Shown piece by piece: positions 7,056 through 14,201 of a stretch of DNA of 14,291 bases. Position 1 is the first letter of the stretch. Each line of letters opens with the position of its first letter. The position numbers were made by a program, and so were the translations under genes. Source of the stretch: Streptomyces katrae. Lineage in GTDB: Bacteria > Actinomycetota > Actinomycetes > Streptomycetales > Streptomycetaceae. The notes beneath the pieces are model-generated. The model was not told the DNA's origin and did not search any database. It saw only the letters and a program-made list of their open reading frames with translations. The DNA lies in contig NZ_JZWV01000511.1 of the NCBI RefSeq assembly GCF_000966975.1, forward strand, positions 1 to 14,291. The letters are read 5' to 3'.

Positions 7056-7469
7056 TCACAGGAAGTGCACGCCCTGGTACGCGGACCAGTCCGGGCGGCT
7101 GTCCGGGCGGGCCCGGCGGACCCCGGGGAGCAGCCGGTCCGGGGCCGTTCCGAGGCCGGTCAGGTCGGCCTCCTCGGCCCAGACGCCGGCACCCTCGGCC
7201 AGCAGCGTGCGCAGGGAGGCGCGCGGGTCGGGGAGGGTGTCGAGGTCGATGCGGCCGATGCGGAGGGACCGCGCCGGGGCGTCGTCGTCGGCGGTGGCGA
7301 AGGTGACGGCGAGGCCGCGCAGCAGGATGTCCAGGCCGTCCTGCTGCCGGTTGAGCTCGCGCGCCAGGTAGAGCACGTCGGCGAACTGGGTCTCGACCGA
7401 GCCGCGGTAGGCACGTTCGACGACCAGCAGCCGGCGCCCGGTCGTGGGCTGTGGCGCCACGGTCAGCAC
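7056..7469 (-). CDS. DsrE/F/H-like small protein, third of triplet
   Basis: 137-residue protein resembling the DsrE/DsrF/DsrH (TusDCB) superfamily of small alpha/beta sulfur-relay subunits. RRLLVVERAYRGSVE (12-26) fits the first strand and loop, GLDILLRGLAV (45-55) the second, and LLAEGAGVWAEEADLTGLG (89-107) the later strand-turn. The last segment parallels AAGGEVWADAFSLDQR in the neighbour at 7872-8198, so the two are homologous. There is no Cys at all, so it would be a structural subunit. GTG at 7469 overlaps the previous stop as GTGCTGA; a second GTG three codons downstream is an alternative. The family call rests on pattern and context, not on an unmistakable motif. Confidence 0.62.
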   Translation of the reverse strand: MLTVAPQPTTGRRLLVVERAYRGSVETQFADVLYLARELNRQQDGLDILLRGLAVTFATADDDAPARSLRIGRIDLDTLPDPRASLRTLLAEGAGVWAEEADLTGLGTAPDRLLPGVRRARPDSRPDWSAYQGVHFL

Positions 7470-7870
7470 ACCCCCAGGAAGAAGGCCTTGTCGGCGGCGT
7501 CGAGGTGTTCGGTGAACTTGAACGGCGCGCGCAGCCGGATCCCCGGGATGTGGGCGTCGGCGCCGCGCTCCTGGCTGCAGAACCGGCACGCGTACCAGTG
7601 CAGGGTGGTGGGGAAGGCCGCCAGGAGTTCGGCGGCCAGGGCGGCCGTCGTCGGGTACTCCCGGGCCCAGTCCACGACGTTGCGCGGTTTTGCGGGGCCC
7701 AGCGCCTGCCGGGTGAGGCCGGTGGCGTGGCCGCAGGTCCACAGGTGGACGCGGGCGCCCCGGGCGAGGAGTGCCTGGGAGAGCCGGAAGGCGGAGGTGA
7801 CCAGGTCACCGGTGTGCGGGGCGCCCATGATCGCGATCAGTACGTCCGCGCGCGGCAGGAGGCCGGCCAT
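7463..7870 (-). CDS. DsrE/TusD-like protein with candidate sulfur-carrying Cys
   Basis: 135-residue protein of the DsrE/TusD type. DVLIAIMGAPHTGDL (9-23) followed by a helix with ALLARGARVHLWTCG (33-47) matches the first strand, P-loop-like turn and second strand of the fold. YACRFCSQERGA (93-104) aligns with the region of TusD/DsrE that ends in an Arg-Gly after the persulfide-carrying Cys. Here Cys95 sits at that place and is joined by Cys98 in a CxxC pair; Cys46 and the C-terminal Cys135 are further candidates. In known systems this subunit carries sulfur as a persulfide and hands it on. It starts at ATG 7870 one base after the preceding stop. It is the only Cys-containing member of the triplet and so the likely active subunit. 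Confidence 0.7.
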   Translation of the reverse strand: MAGLLPRADVLIAIMGAPHTGDLVTSAFRLSQALLARGARVHLWTCGHATGLTRQALGPAKPRNVVDWAREYPTTAALAAELLAAFPTTLHWYACRFCSQERGADAHIPGIRLRAPFKFTEHLDAADKAFFLGVC

Positions 7871-7871
7871 G

Positions 7872-8198
7872 TCAGTGCCACACTCCCCGTACCCCGGGCC
7901 GCAGCAGCCGCTCGGCGACCTCGTCCATCTCCACCGCCCGGACGCCGGGCGCGAGCCGCTGCGCGGACAGGGCGCGCTGGTCCAGCGAGAAGGCGTCCGC
8001 CCAGACCTCGCCCCCGGCCGCCAGCACCCGTCCGACGGCCGGTCCGGCGGCGGCGAGGCCCTCGGTGACCCCGTTCTCGATCAGCAGCACGGCCACGCCG
8101 TGCCCGGCGCGGGCCAGCCGGACGGCGTCGCCGAGGAAGGCCTCGGCGCCGGGTCCGGCGTAGCTGCCCTGGGATTCCACGAGGAGGTACTCAGCCAT
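7872..8198 (-). CDS. DsrE/DsrH (TusB)-like small protein, first of triplet
   Basis: 108-residue protein with the compact DsrE-superfamily layout. The N-terminal strand is EYLLVES, and VAVLLIENGVTEGL (35-48) is the hallmark strand-turn seen as VLLIQDGV in DsrH/TusB. AGGEVWADAFSLDQRAL (61-77) and the end at GVRGVWH recall the Trp-terminated TusB C-terminus. No Cys is present. ATG at 8198 has AAGGAGG nine bases upstream and overlaps the stop of the membrane-anchored hydrolase by 8 bases. Together with the next two genes it forms an uninterrupted three-gene cassette, the same number of subunits as DsrEFH and TusBCD. Confidence 0.68.
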   Translation of the reverse strand: MAEYLLVESQGSYAGPGAEAFLGDAVRLARAGHGVAVLLIENGVTEGLAAAGPAVGRVLAAGGEVWADAFSLDQRALSAQRLAPGVRAVEMDEVAERLLRPGVRGVWH

Positions 8199-9177
8199 GG
8201 CGGACCGCCTCCTTCCTGCGGTCGGCGGCGGCCTCGAAGGAGGCCTCCAGGAAGCCGAGGACGCGCTCGCGGTATTCGGCCGCGTCGAAGCGCAGGGCGT
8301 TCATGTGCATGGCCTGGGGTGCGGTCCAGCGTTCGGCTTCGGGGTAGCGGTCGGCGACGCCCATGATCTGGGCCTCGTCGATGACGGGGTCCTGGGCTCC
8401 GGCGATGAACATCAGCCGGGTCGGGAGCCCGGCGAGGTCCGGGGGCCAGTTCCGCACGGCCAGCATGTGCATGCTGATCCGGGAGAAGAGGTGGCGGTAG
8501 AGGGCGTAGGCGGCGCCCGTCCTGACCGGTGCGGGCAGCTGGGACCGGCGCAGGCCGGCGAACTCGCGCAGGCCTGCGGCGGTGTCGGACATGGGGCCGC
8601 TGTCGCAGACGACGGCGGCGACCGGGGTCCCGACGCGGCGCAGCACGTGCAGGGAGACCCAGGTGGAGAACGAGAAACCGATGAGGGCGAGTTCCCCGGC
8701 GCCGACCTCGGGGTCCCGGCGCACGGACGCGATCACGTCGGCGAGGTCGCCGGTGTAGCGCTCGGACATGCTGCCGTACTTGCGGTCGCGGCCGCTCTCA
8801 CCGTGGTTGCGCATGTCGTACGCGACCACGTGGTGCCCCGCTTCGTGCAGCAGCGCGATGTGGCCGAGGACGCTGGACTTGGTGCGGCCCATGCCGTGGC
8901 AGATCACCACCGTGTGCGGTCCGCGCCCGGGTACGACCCACGCGTCGAGGGTCACCCGGTCGCGGGTGGTGGTCACCGACAGGGGGCGGACCGGCAGGCC
9001 CTTGTGGCGCGGGGTCCGGCCGGGGTGGGCGGCCGGCGGATGGTACAGCTCGTGGGCGTGCCGGGCGGCGAGTACGGCCCCGGTGGCGAGGGCGGACACG
9101 GCGGACAGCAGGGCGCGCGGGGAGCGGCGGCCGGGCCGGCGGTGCACCTGGCCGGGGGTGGAGGGTCGGGTGCGCAT
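8191..9177 (-). CDS. Membrane-anchored alpha/beta hydrolase, copy 1
   Basis: 328-residue serine hydrolase. After a basic N-tail, residues about 22-38 form a short hydrophobic segment likely to dip into the membrane. The catalytic domain has HGMGRTKSS (94-102), the elbow GFSFS (167-171) with Ser169, the acid Asp263 in AGAQDPVID, and His291 in AMHM. It shares DMRNHGESGRD, SMSERYTGD and VVCDSGP with its paralogue at 2085-3062, so the locus keeps two divergent copies. The long open frame upstream of 9177 is an artefact of GC-rich DNA. ATG at 9177 shares a base with the SDR stop (TGATG), indicating coupling. The partner and substrate are unknown; its position immediately before the DsrEFH-like cassette suggests a joint function. 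Confidence 0.87.
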   Translation of the reverse strand: MRTRPSTPGQVHRRPGRRSPRALLSAVSALATGAVLAARHAHELYHPPAAHPGRTPRHKGLPVRPLSVTTTRDRVTLDAWVVPGRGPHTVVICHGMGRTKSSVLGHIALLHEAGHHVVAYDMRNHGESGRDRKYGSMSERYTGDLADVIASVRRDPEVGAGELALIGFSFSTWVSLHVLRRVGTPVAAVVCDSGPMSDTAAGLREFAGLRRSQLPAPVRTGAAYALYRHLFSRISMHMLAVRNWPPDLAGLPTRLMFIAGAQDPVIDEAQIMGVADRYPEAERWTAPQAMHMNALRFDAAEYRERVLGFLEASFEAAADRRKEAVRHG

Positions 9178-9971
9178 CAGGTGGTCAGCGCCTCGCCGCC
9201 GTCGACACCGATGACGTTGCCGGTGATCCAGGAGGAGTCGGTGCGGGCCAGTGCGACGACCGCCTCGGCGACGTCCTCGGGGCGGGTGAGGCGGCCGTGC
9301 GGGTTGCTGCGGGCGGCGAGTTCGACCAGCCTCTCGTGTCCGGGGATGCGCTCCAGCGAGGGGGTGACGGTCACGCCGGCGCGCAGGGAGTTGACGGAGA
9401 CGCCCTGCGGGGCGAGTTCGAGGGCGAGCTGGCGGACGTGTGATTCGAGGGCGCACTTGGCCGCCGAGACGGCGCCGTAGTGGGCGGTCACCCGCTGGTC
9501 GCCCGCGCTGGTCATCGCGAAGATCTTCGAGCCGGCGCCCAGCAGGCCGGCCGCGTGGAGGCTCTGGGTCCAGTAGACGAGGGAGTGGGCCATCACGTTG
9601 AGGGTCATGTCCATCTGCCGGGCCGTCAGGGCGGGTCCGCCGTCCGCCGGCAGGTAGGGCAGCAGGGTGCCGAAGGCCAGGGAGTGCAGGACGACCCGCA
9701 GCGGTGCGCCGCCCGTCAGCTCGGCGAACCGGGGGACCAGCTCGCTCCGGGTGGCCGGGGAGGCGGCGTTGGCGTTGAAGAAGTGGGCCCGGGCCCCGGT
9801 GGAGCGCAGCTCCTCGACGGCCGCCTCGGCCTTCTCCTGTCCCTCGGCGGTGTCGAAGTGGACGCCTAGGACGTGGGCGCCTTCGTGGGCCAGGGCCCGG
9901 GCGTTGGCCAGGCCTATCCCGCTGGAGGCGCCGAGAACGAGGCACCAGGAACCCTCGAGTGACGTCGTCAT
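9177..9971 (-). CDS. SDR, FabI/FabL-like enoyl-ACP reductase
   Basis: 264-residue SDR. The coenzyme motif GASSGIG is at 14-20. The active site has Tyr165 and Lys172 six residues apart (YGAVSAAK), the Y-X6-K spacing of FabI/FabL enoyl reductases, whereas FabG-type reductases have Y-X3-K. MTSAG (153-157) and VNSLRAG (193-199) resemble FabL, and the C-terminal ITGNVIGVDGG is general SDR. It would use NAD(P)H to reduce an enoyl-ACP to acyl-ACP. In a pathway with dehydratases this would remove selected double bonds. ATG at 9971 has GGAGAGGGAG directly upstream, one of the strongest sites here, and is 48 bases after the KS-beta stop. A non-ER function, such as reducing a released polyketide, remains possible because some divergent SDRs share the motif. 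Confidence 0.82.
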   Translation of the reverse strand: MTTSLEGSWCLVLGASSGIGLANARALAHEGAHVLGVHFDTAEGQEKAEAAVEELRSTGARAHFFNANAASPATRSELVPRFAELTGGAPLRVVLHSLAFGTLLPYLPADGGPALTARQMDMTLNVMAHSLVYWTQSLHAAGLLGAGSKIFAMTSAGDQRVTAHYGAVSAAKCALESHVRQLALELAPQGVSVNSLRAGVTVTPSLERIPGHERLVELAARSNPHGRLTRPEDVAEAVVALARTDSSWITGNVIGVDGGEALTT

Positions 9972-10044
9972 GAACTCCCTCTCCTACTTCGTGCTGGTGG
10001 TACGCGGGGTGCGTCGTGTTCAGGCGGCGGGGACGGCCGCCGGT

Positions 10045-10080
10045 GCCGGTGCGTCCGGTGCTTCCGGTGCGTCCGGCGGC
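10045..10080. repeat. Degenerate 9-bp repeats encoding Ala-Pro tail
   Basis: Four near-identical 9-base units (consensus TCCGGTGCG) encode PDA/PEA-type tripeptides near the C-terminus of the KS-beta-like protein. This looks like ordinary expansion of a disordered tail. Confidence 0.6.
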
Positions 10081-10571
10081 GGGGTGAGGAGGGCGAGCGC
10101 GAGGTTGCCCTGCGCCGCCGCGGTGACGACGAGGACGGGGCCCGGCAGTTCGGCCAGCGCGCCCGCCGCCTGCAGCAGGGGCTCCAGGGCTCCCGCGCCC
10201 GCCGGGACCGTCTCGGCGTCCGGGCCGAGGGCCTCGGCCACGGCGTGTCCGACGGGCGAGCCGTCCAGTACGGCGATCACCCGCGGGGCGGCGGCCGGGC
10301 CGGCACCCCATGCGGTCAGGGCGGCGTCGATCAGCTGCCGGGCCCGTTGCGCGCCCCGGCCCGCGGCGGCGGTGCGCGGGGGCAGGAACAGGCTCCGGAC
10401 GCGGCAGTGCCCGTAGGCCCGGCCGCCGCGCGCCCGGACGGACTCCAGCGGCTCCAGGACGAGCGCGACGGCGCCCCGTTCGGAGTCGGCGTGACCGGCG
10501 TGCGCGGGGTCGAGGGCCTCCTCGGTGGCTCCGGCGAGCAGCCAGGCCGCCCGGCCGGCGGCGACGGCCCT

Positions 10572-10599
10572 GGCCCCGGTCTCCAGGCCCCGGTCTCCA
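10572..10599. repeat. Perfect 14-bp tandem duplication causing frameshift
   Basis: The unit GGCCCCGGTCTCCA occurs at 10572-10585 and again at 10586-10599 with no mismatch. Two extra matching G bases follow, so the period-14 tract is 30 bases. Fourteen is not a multiple of three, so the second copy shifts the reading frame of the KS-beta-like gene. Confidence 0.97.
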
Positions 10600-11082
10600 G
10601 GGATTCCAGGCCGGCGACGCGCGGCGAGGTCACCGTGAGGTTGAAGGCCTTGAGGCCGTGTTCGGTGGCCAGCCGGCTGCCGAAGAGGTTGATCGAGAAG
10701 TAGGGCGCGGTGACGGGGCTCAGGGCGGCGGCGCCCTCGGCGAGCACGGTGCGGTCCATGGCCTCGTGCAGGGCGGCGGCCGAGCTGTTGGTCCCGACGG
10801 CCGCCCCGCGCAGCTCGGCGGGCCAGCGGTCCGGTTCGTCCCGGGCGTCGGCCATGGCCTCCTTGGCGGCGGCCAGGAAGTACTGGGAGGCGGCGGGAAG
10901 GTACTTGTAGCCGCGAGGTCCGAGCCGGGTGCGGTGGTCGAACCAGTCACCGGCCCGCGCCGCCGCGGCCGGGCGGGCGCCGCGGGCGGCTTCCCGCGGG
11001 CGGTCGCCCCGGGGGGTCACCACGCCGATGCCCGACACCACCAGCGGCGCGTCCTGATGCGCCGCGGACGTGGGGGTGGTGG

Positions 11083-12255
11083 TCATGCGCGGGCCTCCTG
11101 GAGGACGAGGGATACGTTGTTGCCACCGAAGGCGTAGGCGTTGACCAGGGCGAAGCTCCCCCGCAGGGGTGCGGGCTCGACGGGCAGCAGCACGTCGCAG
11201 TCCGGGTCGCGCTCCTCGACGGGGCGGTTCGGCGGCACGGTGCGGTGGTGCAGGACCAGCGCCGCGGCCACGGCGGCGAGGGAGGCGGCGGCCCCTCCGG
11301 TGTGCCCGACCAGGGCCTTGAGGCTGTACAGGGGGGTACGGCCGGCCGCCGCGCCGAGCACCTCGTGCAGGGCGCGGCTCTCGACCGCGTCGTTGAGTTC
11401 GGTGCCGGTGCCGTGGGGCACCACGCAGCCGATCTCGCCGGGGCCGGCTCCGGCGCGCTCCAACGCCTCGCGCATGGCACGGACGATCTGCGTGCCGCCG
11501 GGTTCCGGCGCGGTCGCGTGGTGGGCGTCGCAGCTCCATCCCTCCCCCGCGAGCCGTGCGTACACGCGCGGGGCCCGGCGTGCCGCGGCGTGCGCGGCGG
11601 ACTCCAGCACGAGGACTCCGGCGCCCTCCCCGAAGACGGTGCCGCGCCGGTTGGCGTCGAAGGGGCGGCACCGCTCCGGGTCGACGGCGCCCAGCCGGTT
11701 GAAGCAGGCCAGCGCCACCCGGGAGTAGGCCTCCGCTCCCCCGGCGAGCACCACGTCGGCGGCGCCCGTACGGATCAGCTCGGCGGCGGCCGAGATGCCG
11801 AAGCCGCTCGCGGCGCAGGCGTTGCTGATGCTGGTGTTGGGCCCTTCGGCGCCGAGCCACTCGCCGAGGGAGGAGGCCACGGAGAAGACCGGGGCCCACT
11901 CCCCGTCCGGCGAGTGTCCCTCCGCCCGCCACCGCTCGTGCAGGGTCGCGTCGCCCATGCCGGTGCCGATGACCACCGCGACCCGTTCGGGCGCCACCTC
12001 GCCGAGGGCGGAGTCCGCCAGCGCCTGCCGGGCGGCCTCGACGGCGAACCGTGCGGCGGTGCTGGGGCCCTCGGCGGGCCCGTCCGGGTCCGGCGTTCCC
12101 GGGACGGAGTACATCAGCGGGACGTCCATCCTGGCGTGCGGGTCGGCCGCCCGCTCGGGCCGGCTGCGCGCCCGCATCAGGCCGTGCCAGAGGGCATCGG
12201 CGCCGGAGCCGAGGTGCGAGACCGCGCCCAGACCTGTGATCAGCACTTCTTCCAT
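11083..12255 (-). CDS. Beta-ketoacyl synthase, catalytic (KS-alpha)
   Basis: 390-residue FabF-type condensing enzyme that joins an acyl starter or chain to malonyl-ACP with loss of CO2. All catalytic residues are present: Cys147 in NACAASG (145-151), His281 in PHGTGT, and Lys313 and His318 in LKALVGHTGG. VFGEGAGVLVLES (207-219) and the C-terminal NAYAFGGNN (372-380) complete the family pattern. The protein is somewhat shorter than the roughly 410-425 residues common for FabF. ATG at 12255 has CGGAG nine bases upstream. The stop overlaps the KS-beta-like gene as ATGA, the arrangement seen for KS/CLF heterodimers of type II polyketide synthases. It is the only complete ketosynthase in the window that has its nucleophile. 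Confidence 0.95.
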   Translation of the reverse strand: MEEVLITGLGAVSHLGSGADALWHGLMRARSRPERAADPHARMDVPLMYSVPGTPDPDGPAEGPSTAARFAVEAARQALADSALGEVAPERVAVVIGTGMGDATLHERWRAEGHSPDGEWAPVFSVASSLGEWLGAEGPNTSISNACAASGFGISAAAELIRTGAADVVLAGGAEAYSRVALACFNRLGAVDPERCRPFDANRRGTVFGEGAGVLVLESAAHAAARRAPRVYARLAGEGWSCDAHHATAPEPGGTQIVRAMREALERAGAGPGEIGCVVPHGTGTELNDAVESRALHEVLGAAAGRTPLYSLKALVGHTGGAAASLAAVAAALVLHHRTVPPNRPVEERDPDCDVLLPVEPAPLRGSFALVNAYAFGGNNVSLVLQEARA

Positions 12256-12325
12256 CGGGGTCTACTCCGGGATGCGGGAAGGGGAGGAAAGGGGAGGGCG
12301 AAGGGCAGGGGCCCGGTGGCCGGGG

Positions 12326-13342
12326 TCAGGCCTGCGGGAGGTCGCCGTTCAGCGCGCGCACGACCCGCTCGTCGAAGCCGACCAGGCTCCAGTCGCGGCG
12401 GTTCTCGAACACCGCGTAGCCGTGGGTGATCCGGCCGGTGGCGGTCTGGACAAGGCGCCCGTCGCGCACCACGTAGAAGTCGGTGCGGGCCGTGTAGGTG
12501 AAGTCCTTGAAGACCTCATCGACGGTGAAGACCGTGTACAGGTCCTCCTCCATCAGGGCCTCGTCCAGGAAGGTGACCTGGGAACGGGGCACCACGGGGA
12601 TCCACTTGCGGTCGTCCAGCAGCGTCTTGATCGATATGCCGCGATCGGCGAGGAACAGGTCGACGACCTCCTCGACCTGGCGCAGGTAGCCCGACAGCGC
12701 GAGGCGCTCGTTGAAGTGGCAGTACGGGTAGGGGATCCGCCACTTCCAGCCGAAGGCGTTCTCGCCGGCGAGCAGTTGGTCCAGCACCGGGTCGGCGCCG
12801 GTGGTGCCGCGGCCGGCGGCCAGGGCGGTGTTGTCGGCGACGGCCACATCGGTGCCGTGCCGGGGGCCACGCCCGGCGCCGTCGCCGAGGCGCTCCACCG
12901 TGAAGCGGGCGAGCTCCTCGGGGTGGGCGAGCGGGGCGAGGTAGTCGTCGGCACGCAGGGAGACCTCGGCCTTGGAGGTGACGGCCTTCAGCTCCTTGCC
13001 GTCGCGCTCGACGTACAGGGTGACGGAGAAGCGGAAGCGGGTGTCCTCGTCGCGGGTGGTCGGGACGACGACGGCGCGGGCCTCGTCGTCCTGGTGGAAG
13101 GCGTGCAGGATGCGGGTGTCGAGGTCGACCACGTCGAGGCCGAGGCCGTGTTCCTCGAACAGCTCCCGGGAGGGCAGTCCGGCGGTGCGGAAGTGCGCAA
13201 GGACCGCTTCCTCGACGAGGTAGTTGACGTGCTTGAAGCCGATCCAGGTGTTGATGTTGGAGCCCTCGAAGCGGGGGCGCAGCCGGACGGTGGTCTCCGT
13301 CCCCAGCAGGTACTTGACGGCCGTTTCGGCGTGGGTGGTCAT
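12326..13342 (-). CDS. Tandem-hotdog acyl-thioesterase-like protein
   Basis: 338-residue protein with two hotdog-like halves. The first has NTWIGFKHVNYLVEEAV (31-47), resembling the central helix entry of 4HBT thioesterases, and strands up to about 130. The second begins near 200 with WRIPYPYCHFNERLALSGYL (201-220) and ends with TGRITHGYAVFENR (302-315). Two fused hotdogs are the layout of FatA/FatB-type acyl-ACP thioesterases, so hydrolytic release of the finished chain from the ACP is the best guess; a dehydratase role is an alternative. I cannot name the catalytic residues with certainty. ATG at 13342 is preceded by AAGGAAG nine bases away. It lies 70 bases before the ketosynthase and 73 bases after the hydrolase, without clear terminators. 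Confidence 0.75.
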   Translation of the reverse strand: MTTHAETAVKYLLGTETTVRLRPRFEGSNINTWIGFKHVNYLVEEAVLAHFRTAGLPSRELFEEHGLGLDVVDLDTRILHAFHQDDEARAVVVPTTRDEDTRFRFSVTLYVERDGKELKAVTSKAEVSLRADDYLAPLAHPEELARFTVERLGDGAGRGPRHGTDVAVADNTALAAGRGTTGADPVLDQLLAGENAFGWKWRIPYPYCHFNERLALSGYLRQVEEVVDLFLADRGISIKTLLDDRKWIPVVPRSQVTFLDEALMEEDLYTVFTVDEVFKDFTYTARTDFYVVRDGRLVQTATGRITHGYAVFENRRDWSLVGFDERVVRALNGDLPQA

Positions 13343-13415
13343 GTCGTTCGCTTCCTTGTCCTTGTCGGCGGTTCGGTTGCGGGGCGGCGCGAGGCAACGG
13401 GCGGCGCCGGCGTGG

Positions 13416-14201
13416 TCATGCGACGGACTGGAGGAAGTCCTCCGTCAGGCGGGCGAACTCCGCCGCCCGTTCGGTCATCGCGAAGTGCCCGCAGCCGGGG
13501 AGGATCTCGGCCTTCGCGTAGGGCAGGGCCGCGCACAGGGCCTCGCTGTCGGCGGGGAAGGACGCGAAGTCCCGTTCGCCGCCGACGATCAGGCAGGGCA
13601 TGGTCATGCGGTCGGTGCGCAGGTCCGGCGTCCGCAGGTAGGTGTCGAAGAAGCTCAACCATCCGTACGGGCCGATCCGGTCGCGCACCTTGAGTGCCAT
13701 CTCCCGGCGCAGGTCGTCCGGGAGGCGGCCGCCGGAGCGGACCCGCAGGCCGTCGGCGAGGATGCGGTCGAAGTCGTTCAGGTAGTACGAGATCGCGTCC
13801 CAGCCGAAGGCCTCCGGCCGGGGCCGGTAGAAGGGCGAGACCAGCACCACGGCGCGGGGCCGCGGGGCGGGGCCGCCCTCCGGCTCCTCGTCGAGCAGGG
13901 CGAGGAGGGCGTTGGCCCCGAACGAGTGGGCGATCACCACGTCCGGGCCGCCCGGAACCCGGCCCGTCGCCTGCCGGACCCAGTGGGCCGGAGAGTGCCC
14001 GGTCCAGCCCGGCACCCCTTCGGCCCGCCAGGGGAGTTCGGCGGTCCACACCTCGTGCGGGGAGCCGACGGTGTGCTCCAGGAGGGCGTCCCAGACGTTG
14101 GCGCCGCCGGCCAGCCCGTGCAGCAGCAGGACGCGCAGCGGGCCGGTCCCGCGGCCCGGGCGGCTCAGCCGCACGGACACCGGCGCGGGTCCCCCGGTCA
14201 C
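13416..14201 (-). CDS. Alpha/beta hydrolase (thioesterase/esterase-like)
   Basis: 261-residue soluble alpha/beta hydrolase. HGLAGGANVW (28-37) forms the oxyanion region, AHSFGAN (91-97) holds Ser93 as nucleophile, GGERDFASFP (207-216) gives Asp211, and GCGHFAMTE (236-244) gives His239. The triad and spacing are complete. It is not closely related to the two membrane-anchored hydrolases, because it lacks both the N-terminal hydrophobic segment and their GFSFS elbow. The start GTG at 14201 overlaps the stop of the preceding ketosynthase-like gene as GTGA, which supports coupling. It could be a type II thioesterase that clears stalled chains or an esterase acting on the product; the sequence does not decide. 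Confidence 0.88.
   Translation of the reverse strand: MTGGPAPVSVRLSRPGRGTGPLRVLLLHGLAGGANVWDALLEHTVGSPHEVWTAELPWRAEGVPGWTGHSPAHWVRQATGRVPGGPDVVIAHSFGANALLALLDEEPEGGPAPRPRAVVLVSPFYRPRPEAFGWDAISYYLNDFDRILADGLRVRSGGRLPDDLRREMALKVRDRIGPYGWLSFFDTYLRTPDLRTDRMTMPCLIVGGERDFASFPADSEALCAALPYAKAEILPGCGHFAMTERAAEFARLTEDFLQSVA

Larger units (their letters stand above)
10020..11086 (-). pseudogene. KS-beta/chain-length-factor-like gene broken by 14-bp duplication
   Basis: Ketosynthase homologue meant to pair with the catalytic ketosynthase upstream. It starts at ATG 11086, overlapping that gene as ATGA. Residues 1-167 read normally, including GVVTPRGD (21-28) and PYFSINLFGSRLA. At the nucleophile site the usual TACASGL reads TSPRVAGL, so Cys is replaced by Arg156. 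After residue 167 the frame is lost at a perfect 14-bp tandem duplication and translation would stop at 10331 after 84 unrelated residues, giving 251 residues. Deleting one copy joins it exactly to the frame ending at 10020. That restores RAVAAGRAAWLLAGATEEAL and SERGAVALVLEP, both typical of ketosynthases, and a protein of 350 residues. The His motifs are also missing. It ends in an Ala/Pro tail. Either a recent mutation, a slippage variant or an assembly error. Confidence 0.9.

Noticed and set aside
8191..10311. 706-codon minus-strand frame that would fuse a long N-terminal part to the hydrolase
   Set aside because: The upstream part is an Arg-rich shadow of the SDR and KS-beta genes. The hydrolase begins at 9177, where the overlap with the SDR stop and the start of family similarity agree.
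10331..11086. Programmed ribosomal frameshift as explanation of the two-frame KS-beta gene
   Set aside because: I saw no slippery heptamer at the frame switch, and a perfect 14-bp duplication exactly at the switch explains the shift with all residues restored.
12312..12324. GC-rich hairpin (CCCGG-TGG-CCGGG) between the thioesterase and ketosynthase genes as a terminator
   Set aside because: The stem is only 5 pairs, no T-tract follows, and such small hairpins are common at this GC content.
11795..13693. 632-codon open frame on the plus strand, and similar long plus-strand frames at 2160-3899 and 5800-7371
   Set aside because: They lie antisense to well-conserved genes, have Gly/Arg/Pro/Ala-rich sequence without domains, and are expected by chance where third positions are nearly always G or C.
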